Shown here piece after piece: positions 50,301 through 63,783 of a DNA stretch of 64,000 nucleotides (positions are counted from its first letter, which is position 1; every line of letters starts with the position of its first letter). A program made the translations under genes and the position numbers. The notes below the pieces were generated by a model, which saw only the letters and a list, made by a program, of their open reading frames with translations, did no database searches and was not told where the DNA came from. This DNA is from Coffea arabica (taxonomy: Eukaryota > Streptophyta > Magnoliopsida > Gentianales > Rubiaceae), in NCBI RefSeq assembly GCF_036785885.1, contig NC_092317.1, forward strand, positions 808,501 to 872,500, in the 5' to 3' direction.

Positions 50301-53300
50301 AACAAACTGCTTAATACAATAGCAGCACGCATAGGCTACAATCCCTCGTGAAACTTGGAACAGGCAATTATTTTTGCAATGTAAGATATTGGTCAGTCCA
50401 TATTCGACATCCTTGCTATGTGAAAAGCTCTGCAACATTGACCCTTGGTGAATCATTCGAAACATGATTTTCTGCATTTTACCAATATTCAAGTACTCTC
50501 ATACAGTAAGAAAAGGAAAGGTCAAAATCTAGAGCAATTGAACTCAGATATTAGACACATACGTCAAAGGGTAATATGGAGAAACAGTAAGCTGAAGGTT
50601 TGTGGAAATTTCCTGGAAAAACATGCCAAACAAATCAAGCTGTAGTGCAATAGCATTTTGATCAGCATCATACCTGGCAGTCACCGTATCAATTTTCGAG
50701 AACCTATCAATCATAACTGGATCTGCCAAAGGAGGAGTTCCAACAGGACTGCTAGCATTTATTGGCATACTCATATTATTAACACTAGCTGGAGAACCAA
50801 CTCCACTCATAGCCGGGGTTTTGGGAAGAGAGTTGGATCTTCGCTTTGCAGCAATTTGTCCCTGGTGTTGACGTTGCATAGAATCATTAGCACTTGACGT
50901 CAAAGAAGTTGTACATCCAATTGGAGAAACCGATGTGATTCCTGGCTTCTCCTTTTGGGATAATATATATCCACTTGTTACAGCTGCTCCAACCTGGGGC
51001 CCTACTGAACCACTAGAAAATTCTCCAGACTTTGATGACAAAGGAGACTGAGGTATGCCTCCAGCAGAAACACGAGGACTTTGCACTACCTTCCTCTTGT
51101 GGTATGGATCCTCTTTTCTAGAATTACTTTCAAGAGGCTGACTAAGATTATTCCAAGGAGTCTGAGCAAAACTAGATCGAACAAGTTGCTGTGGTACTCT
51201 TTGCTGAAGTCGGGACTGCGGAGAATCTGTTTGATTTAGTTCGGACTCCAGCATATGCATTTCATTTCTAGTTTGTCCTAGCTCTGGCTTGTCCCATCTC
51301 TCTGTCTCAACTGGCTCTTCCTTTAAGCCATACCTCATTCCTTGGGAGAAAGGCGCTGCCCCAGCTTCTTGATTTAAACCCCCTTCAAATATTTGCTGTG
51401 GATACTTCTGCATTCCAGAAGTAGCATACTGAATGCGTGATTGCTGCTGTAAAAGTGTATTCTTCCAATGCGAATCCGATCCATGGAAGCTCTCCATTTG
51501 TGATCCTACAATTTGCTGTTGATTTCCATGAGCACCAATAGCAGTAAGTCTTGATCTCTTGTTTGAATTCGATTGTGTTTCTTGATTGTCCCTCCCACCA
51601 ATAGCAGCACCAGAGCTCATATTATCAGCATAATTGATAATCATGTCCTGCCCAGGAAGAGAACCACCTGATGCATTCGAAACAGCTCCTGACCTATGAT
51701 CCTGCATATATCTTGGGCTACCAACCCCCATTTGGTATTTTGACTGCTGAGATACCAAAGGAGATGATGGGACAGATGCATTTGGCCCAAAGCTATTAGA
51801 CCTAAGGGCAAGCATACTGTTTGGACCATTATTTTGAATCTGCAGATTATCATGGATAGGCTGCTGCAGTGCAGTTCCAGAATCTCCAAATCTTGAGCCC
51901 TCAGGAACTCTCTCTATGCATATCTTTTTCCCATGGATACTCTTATTTGATGTCACTGTAACTTCTGGAATACGCTTTAACCTTTCCCTCCTCATGCTAC
52001 TTAGAGACAAATTTAACTGCAGAAACAAATTGGATAACCTTAGTGGTGTCCGATCACAAAAACATCTCCTGAAGTAAGTTACAACAGGATTACCTTAATG
52101 GGAGTGGAAGTTCGATTTTCACAAAGCCTATCAAACTTTGGAGTTGGATCTAGGCAGAGTTTAGGTTGTAGGGCTTTCACTATTCGAGACTCCACTTCCT
52201 ATCCAAAGGCAAATGATTGCACGACATTAGGTAATATTTCCTTCTTATGCTGACATAAGAATGACAACCATACTAACCATCAAATCACCATATGTCCAAC
52301 CACTGTCAGAGATTGATTGGATATCCTTGACAACGTTCTCCAGAGACATCCTAAGACATACCCTGTTAATAATTGGAGAAACACTGGCAGAAGGCACAGT
52401 AACTCCTGCTTCAGATAAACACTTTCTATAATCTCGGACCTGTAATAAGGATTACAACCACCTCATCACTAACTTATTCATAACTTTAAAGGTGTAAATA
52501 GCAAAAGTACTCACACACTATGATGGATGTATTAGGCAAGCCAGAATACGAGAATCAAAACAAGAGCATGATACTAGAAGACAACAGATTAAGAGAAAAA
52601 GGGCATATATAAATGAAGAAAGATAAGAGATAACCACAACATGTCCCTCTTTTACACGCAGATGAGAGAAAGATGGAGATGCAATACAAAACAAAAGTTT
52701 GATTAGGGAACATAATTGTCTGGGCTGTCACATATATTTATCACAGTGTATACAGAAGTTAGAATGAAATTATTAGCTGGTTTTTCCTTTCCCATTTTTT
52801 CAGATGATACACAAAGCCAGAGGATACAGAAAGCCAGAATTGAACTGCTTTCAAACTGAGGTTACCATGTCAGCAAATGCCCACACCAACATGCAAATTT
52901 TTCCAAAAATCCCCATACCGATCATATAACTGATACAGAGTTACCCAAAAACTACAATGAACTCGAGATAACTTACCTCACAAACAAGCATCCCATTTGT
53001 GAACTTGCATGGTATATCATCCAGAATATCCCCAGGCAACTGACCAGATTCAATAGCCTTCATACACAAGAATGTAGAGGGGAAAAAAGGAAAGAAAAAC
53101 CATTCAATTATCAAGATATTCTCGATTACATAAACCAGAAGGCAAGAGACAAAATGATTATAACAAAACCAGACCTCAAAGGCACCAAATTTACTTCATG
53201 CATCAAGAAGTAAAAAAAGATGATAAATAGCTAATTAACATTTTTGTCACTTTTGTACAATAAAAACAGTATTACATGGAAAAAAAAATAATACGTTAAA

Positions 53301-54943
53301 TAAGCACAAATGAAATATCAATTCAAGGGAAAAAAAACATAGAACAGGAATATTTGCAAGTAAAGCAAAAGGTATTAACTATGTACTCACTGAAAAGAGA
53401 CTTTCAGATGCTCTATCATATGGATGCAAATATTTTGGAACTTCAGCAGATAGCTGATGCCCAGATTCACCCTGAAACTAAGGAAAGAATAATCATCTCC
53501 AATAGTTATATACAGCACTAGGTGTGCCAAAATTTTCTTTTCTTCGTTATTCAAGCAGTTATGTTGGCATGCTTTCCAAATAAAAGATATTGAAACAAAC
53601 CTGAGGGAGGTTTCCAATAGAATATCCATCTGGGAAAAGGCTCAGTGTAAACGAAACTTCAGTTTCTAGTGGAATTGGAACAAAAAGAGAAAGGTTACCA
53701 ATTAATACAAATACTACTGCTGCAGAAATAAAAGAAATCATCTATAAGTTCTTCAGAAGAATTTGACATACCTGAGGTTCCAGAAGTGTCATTGTCCCTC
53801 TCGCTAAAGTCAACCTGTACACAAAATAAAATATTGAAATTGGAAACAAACAAGAGAGTTTTTATCAATAAATGATAGCTTTTTTTTTTTTCCTTTTCAA
53901 TAGATATCGACTATACCATTTTGCTCCCTTCATAGTGACCAAAACAAAATCCCCAATTATCTCCCAATTTTGCTCTTGTATTAGGAAGCATGATATGATT
54001 GTTTGGTTAGAAAGAGCAATATCTGCATATGCAATTTTGTTTTGAGTAAATCTCATATACGCTGACAATGTATACATTATCACTGTTGGATGCATTACGT
54101 ATGTGCAAAAGTTGAATTTCAAATTCAAATTTTGCATAATTGTCATTCATCCAATGCTAACAGTATATGAAAGATTAATCCATTTTCTCTAAGTAAATCA
54201 AAACTATAGTCATCCTTACCACCTCTCCTCTCCAAATATTATGATTATCCAACAAATGACTCCAATGAAAAGGTTTTATAACATGACTAAATGCATTCCC
54301 AAAATCATATGCTCAACCAAAGATGTTGGGGGAGGGAGGGGGAACAGCCACATTATTGTTACTATCATTTAAATAGTAGTTGTTTATCTATTGATTAATT
54401 TATTTGCTCTTTTCCTTGTTATCAGTTTCGGCGATTAGCAAAGCTGAATCACAAGAAGGAGAATATTTCATAAAACGTCCATTTCTGTGCATAGCGATCA
54501 CAAGTGTAAAATCTCTCCCTACTCATTAAGCCACCGAATGAACTTAAAATTTTCAACTTAATGAAACAGAAGACACTAGCAACTTTCACTGCCAAAACAA
54601 ACTCGAACCAATAAAATTATTTTTGTTGTCGAGCGAAAGGCATCAATACTGAACCGTACCAACTGAGTTGATAACAGATGAAAAATTGAACACTAAAAAA
54701 AGAAAAAATAAATCTCCAAAAAGCAAATTGTGAAAAGAGAAGGCATACTGCGGGTTTAGGAGTTGACATGGAAGCAGATTCAGTTTTTCCGACGATATGA
54801 TTGGCATCTTTAGAAGTGCGAACGGAGATGACGTCGTCTGCTCCATCGGAGGGAGCAGGAACGGAGGAACTGTCGGGTCGAAGAGGGAGCGGTTTGGGGC
54901 GAAACCTTCTACCATTCTTGGAAACCTTAAACGAAATCCCCAT
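47382..54943 (-). CDS. PHL: PHL/SPT20-like nuclear protein with polyQ tracts
   Basis: Relative of Arabidopsis PHYTOCHROME-DEPENDENT LATE-FLOWERING, which carries an SPT20-type (SAGA subunit) domain and links phytochrome B and CONSTANS in flowering. Twelve exons on the minus strand: 54943-54749, 53814-53772, 53665-53601, 53471-53391, 53057-52977, 52439-52278, 52198-52094, 52016-50674, 50149-49923, 49835-49687, 49010-48972 and 48896-47382; 1334 aa, close to the Arabidopsis length. The conserved N-terminus is MGISFKVSKNGRRFRPKPLP, then VSFTLSLFPDGYSIGNLPQ, LHPYDRASESLFSAIESGQL, PGDILDDIPCKFTNGMLVCE and VRDYRKCLSEAG. A conserved C-terminal block includes RFQLNCKKSKVDEYPMRK and RIVQGNGYSIVPKARTRLIM. 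The last exon (from residue 831) is a Q/M/P-rich low-complexity tail with two polyQ clusters and a three-copy 10-aa repeat. Intron 1 holds a fold-back MITE. Confidence 0.93.
47935..48024 (-). repeat. In-frame 30-bp tandem repeat, three copies (PHL-like last exon)
   Basis: Three adjoining 30-bp units (47935, 47965, 47995) encode three copies of the ten residues GPQSSISGIT. The first two DNA copies are identical and the third differs at about three positions, so this is a young coding minisatellite. Confidence 0.95.
48326..48390 (-). repeat. CAG/CAA repeat coding polyglutamine
   Basis: CTG/TTG runs on the plus strand, equal to CAG/CAA codons in the PHL-like frame, encode an interrupted glutamine tract of about 17 Q around one proline. 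A second interrupted cluster lies at about 47700-47795. Confidence 0.9.
54041..54191. repeat. Fold-back MITE in PHL-like intron 1
   Basis: About 150 bp. The left half (GAGTAAATCTCATATACGC, ACTGTTGGATG, TTGAATTTCAAATTCAAA) and the right half in reverse complement (GGATTAATCTTTCATATAC, GCATTGGATGAATG, TTGAATTTGAAATTC) match over most of their length, so the element can fold on itself. No coding capacity. Confidence 0.65.
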
Positions 54944-56348
54944 GGCTTATTAAATCTCTCAGTGTCTAATGGGGAACAGTTATCTTCTCATCTCAAAATT
55001 GAACAATTCATCTCCGGCGAATGCTTTGCTGGTATTGGGCAATAAAACCACTGCAATTTGAAAAGTTTTTCCAGTCGCAGAACTTCAGCAGCAATGAACA
55101 TTTACTGCATTATAGTTAGTGAGGAGGAACCGAATTTCCGAGGGACGATCAGGGAAGGAAGACTTTTATTTATTATTATATTTTTGAAAAAAAAAAATTC
55201 CTTTGTGAGGAGAAGGCAGGAAGGGGTTTTGTAGAACTTTGGGTTTGGGCCAGCCGACCGCAGAGTCGAGGCTCGGTTTGGATGAACTGTCCGTCTACAA
55301 AGATATTTAGCTCATTTAAAGTGAAATTTTTTTAATTAATTTTTAAAATTAATTCATTGTTCAATCAATTAAACCAAATCTGAATAGGAAATTTGTGATT
55401 AGTAGGATTTCCAATGTAGCTCGACCTGCGTTTGATATCAAAAGTTGTTGAACTTATTTGTCATGGAAAATCTCAAGTTCAACGCTAAATTGGTCCTATA
55501 AAATAAATTGCTTATTTGAAATGATACTTTAATTTAAGCTTAGTAGGTCAAATGTCTTTTGTCAACTCAATTAAAATGGTTCGATTTTTACTTTTTCCTT
55601 TTTTAATAGTAAATTCTTAATTTGTACTAGAATTTTGTATTACTAAATATTATTTCCAAAAAAAAAAATGCAAGCTTAAACACAAAGTTCAACCCGTTAT
55701 GAAATTCCGGGGGAAAAAAAAAAAGCGAAAATCTCCAGCCTTTTTAATCGAGTGAGTAAAAGAAATTGGCCTGAAAGAGGTACTAAGCTCAAATGCCAAC
55801 CCCAATGTCATTGAGACGTAAATAAATAAGGGAACCCAGAATACAATATGGCTCGCTATCATTCATCTCTACTGCAATTATTTCCCATATTTCCTAGAAA
55901 AAGAAAATTTTTATGTTTTCCGTAATCGTATTTTCGAATCATCCTTTTACCTCGCATTCATACATTAAGTCAAATCATTACTGTATATTCTTTTTACAAA
56001 AACTCCAAAAAAATAGCAATCTAAACGAGTTTCAGCATCACAAGTAATTGTGTTAAAATAAATTGCAAGAGAAATTGACATGGGAAAGATAGATGTTTCG
56101 GATATTAAGCCCCCATAACTAGTTAGATGATCTATGTAAGGTATTTGCAGTCAAGGGGTACATTTTTTGCTTCTGCGTATACACATACATCACAATAAGT
56201 TAGACACAGCATGATCTACATCAAGAACGGTGCAGCAGTGCACAGGGTATGGTACACCAATGGCGGAACCCAAGAGTTTTTTTTTTTTTTCACCAAACTG
56301 GAAACCAAGCGCTTAAGATCCCATTCCCATTTGCACCGTCGAAATGAG
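54944..56348. other. Spacer between the PHL-like gene start and the NUP107 end
   Basis: Contains the PHL-like promoter and leader on the left and presumed NUP107 3' UTR on the right (to about 56150). No gene was recognised in between; the sequence is AT-rich with A-runs. Confidence 0.55.
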
Positions 56349-59300
56349 TCAGGAAAAATTATCTTCCAGAAGCTCCATTTTATGAATTGAGTATTCTCTT
56401 TCAAATAACAAAAATTCCTGCAGCAAACCAAATCCCAAACCAGTCAGCAGCACGCAATATGGGCACAGCAATAATAATACAAATCAAAACTTCTGCAAGA
56501 GGAGCTTGGTCAGTGCCGGTCACAACCAATCAACCCAGAGGGAAACTTGCTCGGTACCTTCTTTGTTAACAATCAAGCGAGTAACAAAGAATGCAAAAAC
56601 CAGAAACGCAAGCAGAAGAAAAAAGGCTAAGGTTTTTTACTGGCTTCTGTTTCAATTGACTCTCAAATAGTTTCTAAAGTGATATTTACCTAATTCCAAC
56701 TAATAAATGTCAAAAGCACGAGAAGTTCCTATAGTGATGTGCTCGACGCTCGCATTTCAAAATTTAGCATATAAGTGTGGATAGAATCTGGTTAAAACAA
56801 AAAAAACAAGGGCTTTTCGAGACACTACTTGAACATGCAATAAATATTGGCACTAAGGAGGAGGGAAAAAATTTAAAACACACACACACACACACACAAT
56901 AGCAACAATAAAGCATTTGGTATCATTTAATTCTATTTTCAAATCTCAAGTAATTTGACTATCGCCAATGAGGCAATGGTCTGATGATAAAAAACCAAGC
57001 TTGAGACCAGGGAATTAGATGTTCTAGATTCAAGACTGCTGGATGTCAGTTAAGTCTAACTGTATCTCAGTATTTAATCCATAAGTAAAGCATAAGGAAA
57101 GAGAGACGACAAGCCCCACTGTTTCTGCACAAAGCACTTACGGAAAAGCAAGTGCAGAGATACTGGTATAACCAATTAATATGACAAAACAGGAAGCAAA
57201 CCAGACCCCAATAAATTCTATTTACTAATGAAGCCATTTGCAAGTAACTACCCTGTCGAAATTTGCAAGGGGTCTTCTATCTCATTTCCTATACGACTCT
57301 TTGTCCCAACATTTATTAAATTGTCATATACCCTTCTGGAACATCTCATTTTAATTCTTTTTACAGGGTAGAATACAAAGATAACAAACTAAATAAAAAT
57401 ATATAATAGAGAAACAAAAAATCAAAAAATTCATTAAAACCACATTTTTTTAGTTAATTTTTGTTTTTTTTAGTCTGTGATCTTTTACATTCAACTCTCT
57501 TAGTAGTGTTAGAACCTAAAGGCACAAGAAAAAGAATTATAATAGGATGCTCATGAAGGATATATGGCAATTTAATAGATGTTGGAACAGGAAATGATAC
57601 AAAATGTGGGACAGAAGATCCTTTGTGGTCCAAATTCTTGTAATTGAAAAGAGACAAATTTAAGAACTGTGCTCACCTGCATCTGCTGCTGACTAAATAA
57701 ATGAAGAAATCCAGTTTCAGCACATGAGACTAGATCAATTAATTCATCATGGCTTTCGGCTGGATTGCCGGCCTCCACGAGGGAAACGGAAACCTATGAA
57801 TTACCAAAATAGAGACTCAAAAAAGGACACAGAAATTAATTCTCTGGCTGCTAGTTCACAGTTCTATATATTTCATAATTTTCTTTTCATTATGTTTCAC
57901 CCTATGCCCACCTGCATACACCGAAGAGCTATTTCCGGAATGCAGCATCTACGGCAAAGGCCTCGAACAATGTATGTTGCTGGACCTTCCAAAGACCCAA
58001 GACTGCTTGAATACCAAGCATCTAATCTAGAGATTTCCAAAGTTACTCCGGCTTGAAACCTAACCAGCTCACCTGTAACGAAAGATATGGTTACTACAGA
58101 AGATTCTGCAGGAAAGAATAAGCATAATCAACCACAATAATAGTGCAATTCATTTAACATCTGTATTCCTTGATTTGGATTGTAATCGTCCTTACAGTTG
58201 GACCAGCAATTATACTAGTTGGATACAGCCAAACTCTGACAATGGGCCTAAACAGCAGTATTTAGAAATTTCAAATATAAAAGCTGTGCTGAAGAAGTCG
58301 TTGATGGACAAGAATCAAATTTGTGCAGTTGTATCAGGGAATAGAGAGAGTCTTATCCCAAGGAAAGATCAGGATTATTGCCATCACATGTACCAGAAAT
58401 AAAATTTCAGACCCTCTACAAGTTCGTATCATCCTCAGCACAAAAACATACATGGGGAGAGCAGTAGCCCCTGGAAGTGGTCCAAGTAGCTTGGCGTCCA
58501 GTAACCAGTTCAACGCACTGCTATGACCCTTGGGATAAGTAAATTAAAGAAATTTGCACGACTTGCACAAACCAGACTTGATATAATATTAAGTAAATAA
58601 AGCAGCTACTGCAAGTCAGTACCTTTGAAGCCCGCAGCAAGCACAGTAGATAGGAGACCACCATCGTTGACCTCGTGTATCCCTAGCCCATCGCCTGCTA
58701 CTGCTAAACAGCGTAGTATCACCTCAATGGAGTACTCATCCCTCGCTGACCTAGAGACACTCACCTGAAACCAAAACAACATTCATCGCCTATCAGGTAC
58801 AGCAACACTACAACCTGATAGGCATCCCCCAAAAAGAGTATGATAACATTTAGACGTAACAACCATGACCTCCCCACTTAAAATCTACAGTAGAATGAAA
58901 AAGTCAAAACTTGGAGTAGATTACTCAATCATCGCATCTTGCAGGTACTAAGCCATCCAAGTAATAGCCAATAAACCATGTGGAGATCAAAGCATCCGCA
59001 CGAAACCATAAGTCATTTTTTTTCATTGTAATATTAATGGTGTTATTATATTCTTTTAATTGTCATCTTCATTCACCAGGAAATCAGGACTTAAAGGTAA
59101 ATGTACCATGAGTTGACGTTTCAACACTTCTTCCTCGCTCACCGAAGAGTACAAAGCACTTGTTAAGGTTGTGCACAAAGTGGCATCCGGAGACAAGCAT
59201 TCACCAGAGGGTAGACAGAGCATCGCAGTGGCATGTAATTCAAGGTATACAGGTTCCTCAGATTCGTAAATTCGATCTTGGGTTGGAACCAACCAAGGAG

Positions 59301-62300
59301 CTTCTTTTCCTGAAGACATAATCAAAAGATATTCATTATTAGAAAACCAGTTCAAAAGTAAATTAATATGATGAGCAAGATAGTAGAGGTCACTGCAAGC
59401 AGGAGAATAAGCAAGCTAGGTCCAATCCAAATGACAGACAACATTAGTGCATCTATATCAACCTGCATCCTTGATCTCAGAATGCTCTTTCCCACTAAAA
59501 CTTACTTTGTAACAATAAAAGGGATGACACCAGAGTTTCTTTGGCTGCTGTAAGTGCCCTTGTCTTTTCCTCAACTGAAAGTTCACGGGGAGGAACCTCT
59601 GAATTTTCTAACTCAACTTTTAGCCAGTTCCGGTATGTTGCATCACACGAGTAGTATTCATTCTAATTGATAAAACAAATAAATTAGTAAACAAAGAAAA
59701 TAATACTCTTAATGATGATGACTCAATTGAAAAACTTAGAAGAAATGTAAACTACGATATCAGAAAGGTACCCAGTCCTCAAACTCTCGCAAATTCTCTG
59801 TAAGATGATGATCCTCTGTAGAAAGGAGAGTTTCAGTTGGCTCTTTCAAGGGCTCAGCAAGTAAACTAAGCAGTGTGTGGGCCCCAATTGAATTCGCTGG
59901 AACCCTCCACATTGAGATGAGAGCAAATTCCCGAAACAGAACGTTGCTATAAAGTAATCATAGGTTAACATCATTCTTGGAGAAAAAAGAAAAAAGAAAA
60001 TCAGTGACCAAAAAATTCCTGCTACAAATCCGGAAGTTCTATATGATATTTCATCTCCCATATCCCCTTCCTATACGGAGAAAATAACAAACCGAAGGGA
60101 GAAAATTGGCAAAAGAAGTATCTTACGAATCTTGACAAACATGTAATTGTATTGCAGAAATAAACATTAGAAAAAAAATCAATTTATTTGAGAGACTAAG
60201 AAGAATTTAAACCCAAAATCTACATCGATTAAAGCAGGAAAGCAATAAAACTCTTATAAACAGGACTTGAAAAACCAACAATAAAAAATACACAAAGTGA
60301 AGCACCAGAAATAATTAGTTGCACAGATTTTAGCTTCAATATATCCATTTTGTGCACCAATATGACTTGAAAGAGGAAAAGACCTATACACGACAAGTCT
60401 TGCCTCTGTTAGTGTAAGCATACACCCATGAAGGAAGATAAAAGACAGAAATACCTATGAACCAATGCCCGGAGAAGAAGTTTGGAACTAACATCCTTAG
60501 CATCTTTGATTGTGGAGGGAGGTGTAAAGCAAAGCCATTGAATAACCATAGCTTTTTGAAGACTCTGCAAACGGTGCTGTTCTGCAATATCTGATAGTTT
60601 ATCATATTTTCCAACTGTAATTTCTCGAGATCTCAACAAAATCCTGACAACGAATTTACAATTCAATGAATCAGTTGTGCCGTTGGAACACAGCATCCTT
60701 CGCACTAACTTTACACAACACAAAAATATTCTTCAGGAAATAAGTATACCTCTCAATGATTTCTTCAAAGCTGCCTTTAGAGTCATCTCCAGCTGAAAAA
60801 GGCAAGTACTCAATGGCAGCAAGAAATATCTTATACCTGACATGCACGCTGTTGAGAGAAAAAAGGCAAGTAAAACATTGAATAACAAGTCAAAGGCAAG
60901 TAAGCACTTACAATTAATTTCTCAAAAGCTAATAGACTAAAAGCAGCTCCTCCTAGGGTAGCAGTTCCTTCGAACAAGGGGAACTGAGAAATCCATCTGG
61001 GAACCAGAATTGGTACCAGAAATTTAAAGAACTCATAAAATGGAGAAGGGATACATCATATGCAGCATGCTGCGGTAAAGCTCAGCAGAATATGCCTCAA
61101 TGTCATTTAGGCAGCATAACAGTCACCAACAAACCTAAAAGCTCAAACAGACTTAAATTTGACAAATCATCCTAACGTACCTTCATATAAGCAAAGGGCT
61201 GCCAAATTCAAAATAATGGAAGTAGAACATGAAGAAAGCAAAGATTTTGAAGGAAAACAAGTACAAGTAAATGGACCTATCATTCATAATACACGTGTTT
61301 GCTTGTGTAGAGAGAAAGAGCATATTTTCTCCAGCTATTGATTAACTGCCAGGCCAGAGCTTGTGATATGTATCTAAAGTGAAGATTATTATCCATCATG
61401 CATGAATGAAGACAAGTATGGCCTAATTTATCAGGCACATATTCCTGAAGTCAGCTAATCATATGCAATAAAAGGGTTCAAGGCATGATTAAAGTCCTGC
61501 CCACTTTTTCTCCAGAAAATGCGATGCAAGGCAAGGAACCAATAGTCAGCCAACTTTCTATCTAATAATGAAGGACCGAAATTTACACCAGACCAGGACT
61601 CAGCAAAACAAGAATCTTCACTTCATTGAACCAGACCTGCTATTAAGCCGTAACTCCATCATATGCACAAAGAGATCAATGCAACGATGGCGTGCAAGCT
61701 GAGATGCATATATCCCAACCAATTCCTCATGTTGCTTTGAGAATAGAAACATAGTATACCTGAACAGCAATATGAAAGTGAACACATCTATCCTCAAATG
61801 GCCTTTAAATTAACCCAAAAAAGAGATCCCAGATTATATAATTCACAGAAACAGATGATCTAAAGTTTATTTAGGGGACTAAATGAAGTTGGTAACATGC
61901 TAAGAGGACCAGTAATTTAATCACAAAACCAACCGAGCATCAAATACTATTCTCATGATATAAGTTTTCTAGGTATACCTTTATAGTTTTAGGGGAAGAA
62001 CCATTGAAATCCAAAATTTTTACCAAGTGACCAAACATATCCACTTTTTTCTTAATCTATGCACTCTGACACCTAGAAGTGTGGTTCAAAAGCATTTCAT
62101 ATATAATTAGCACAAAAGGAAAATAATGACTTACATGTGAAGGATGAGATCACCAACTGTCATGATTTTCTCTCTGAAATCATCCTTCATCTGATCTGCA
62201 AGCAAATATCTAAGCACAAGCACTAAATGTGCCCCAAAACGCATCATCTGGGGATCGCCATGTGGCCTGCAGAAGGTGGAGACAACTAATCATGTTAAAA

Positions 62301-63783
62301 GAGAGGGAAAAATTTTAGTGGGAATAAAGCAGAAAGGTCTATACATAGCCTTCTAGCTTATATAGTGGACATATACCTGAAGACATTTTGGTCATCGTCT
62401 GAAGGAGATATCCATGACCATATGAGATCAAGCAAGCATGGCATGTCTCCTGACATAAGATTCATCTGTTCAAAAGCTTGGTCAATGACAGTAAAACCAT
62501 TCGAGCAGAATTTAGTGTTCAAGACATTAAAACAAGACTCTTCAATTTATGACCAAAAATAAGGAGAAAAAGAGCAGAGCTCTGGCCATCGCAAAGGCTG
62601 CTTTCTTTCTGAATTTGCAAACAATCAACATAATGGACTGTGACAACGAAGTGTAGCCTAGTCGGTAAGACGCTTCACCTGTAACCGACAGGTCACAGCT
62701 TCAAGTCATCAAGGGGGTTAAGTGGAGAACCACTGTTGATCCTCTTTATAAAAAATGATAAAAATGGACAGTGGAAAACAAGATTAATTATCTAAAATAT
62801 GGGGAAAGGTCACAGCTTGGAAGAGCTGCAGGAAAGAAGGAATAATGACATCTCACATCACAAAAAGATCTAAGTAGAACAGTGTGTGATGCAGCTTGAA
62901 TTGCGTTAGCAGCACAAGTCTACTATTTTGTGCCAAATAGAACTTGTACAAGGTTATACAAGCCCCTAGGATATGAAAGTAAAATCCAGAAAAAATCAAC
63001 TTTCACAGGATCAACCGCCTAAATAAGCAGCCTATTCCACCTCTCTGATTTACTGTTTAGAGGTTTCAGCTTTAAATGAGTATCCAATTTTCAGTTGCCA
63101 GTCACAAGTTGACCCATAGTTTACATAAGCAAGTTTTTTTGTGTCGAACATGTCCTTCAACACATTGGATGATCACACCACAAAAATCTAGCTATTCTGA
63201 ATACCAAAGAAGTTTCAAATCCACAACCGAGGAAGAAAACATAAATCTGTAAGAGGTAGCAGCAGATGTAGAACACCTATTGACATTATATACAGTTTAT
63301 CAATTTTCCCCAATACTTTTTGTCAATCAAACTGGAGAGTTGTCAAATGATTCCTGAGGTTAAATTTGCTATCTTCTCAGAAACAAGAATTCCTTTCAGA
63401 AAGATCATTACCTCAATTAGCCTCTGTTGCTCCTTGCATGCTCGTGTAACAGCTTCATGCACAGTGTCACTGTATGAGCAGAACTTGGAAATTGAGATAG
63501 TCAAAGAATACCAGTAAAACACCCATAATGGATAAACATGAAATCTTAACCTCGAATGGAGTTTCTGAAGCAGTGCAGCTAGGTGTCTGGGTTGCTGATT
63601 TAAAACCTGAAGGGGCCAGTTATCTGGTCCAGCTATTTGCTGACCACCATCCCCTTGTTCTGGAGTTTCCTCAATAGCTTCTTCATAACTTTTAAATTGA
63701 TCCATTCCCCCAGGTTGCAAGCGTGCCAATTCCTTATCAACCTGGACATCAAGCCAAGATTTGGCCATTGCCCAGCAGGCAGA
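56349..63783 (-). CDS. NUP107: Nuclear pore protein NUP107, C-terminal part
   Basis: NUP107 is a scaffold of the Y-shaped NUP107-160 subcomplex of the nuclear pore. Fourteen exons lie in the window on the minus strand: 63783-63551, 63469-63412, 62465-62377, 62266-62135, 61759-61637, 60848-60750, 60643-60455, 59946-59772, 59662-59506, 59309-59107, 58764-58623, 58072-57912, 57793-57677 and 56417-56349. They encode 648 residues in one continuous frame. Recognisable family blocks are AKSWLDVQVDKELARLQPGG, NWPLQVLNQQPRHLAALLQK, SWISPSDDDQNVFRPHGDPQ, KYDKLSDIAEQHRLQSLQKA, VIQWLCFTPPSTI, HATAMLCLPSGECLSPDATL and RGLCRRCCIPEIALRCMQVS. The C-terminus ends MELLEDNFS. The protein is all-helical by family. 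The N-terminal half lies beyond the right edge; no earlier exon was identified in 63790-64000. Two introns hold SINE-like repeats. Confidence 0.95.
56878..56899. repeat. (CA)n microsatellite in the last NUP107 intron
   Basis: About ten CA units. Confidence 0.85.
56964..57085 (+). mobile_element. Probable tRNA-derived SINE in the last NUP107 intron
   Basis: An A-box-like word (ATGGTCTGATGATAAAA) and a B-box-like word (GTTCTAGATTCAAGACT) are spaced as in tRNA-derived SINEs. The tail is not clean and no target duplication was found. Confidence 0.5.
62647..62762 (+). mobile_element. tRNA-derived SINE in a NUP107 intron
   Basis: A tRNA-like head (GTAGCCTAGTCGGTAAGACG, then CCTGTAACCGACAGGTCACA and a B-box-like TTCAAGTCATC) is followed by an unrelated body and an A-rich end (TATAAAAAATGATAAAAATG). 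The acceptor stem of a true tRNA is missing. It is antisense to NUP107. Confidence 0.65.

Noticed and set aside
62647-62720. tRNA gene
   Set aside because: It has A- and B-box-like words, but no matching acceptor stem or CCA-side pairing, and it continues into a body and A-rich tail, so a SINE fits better.
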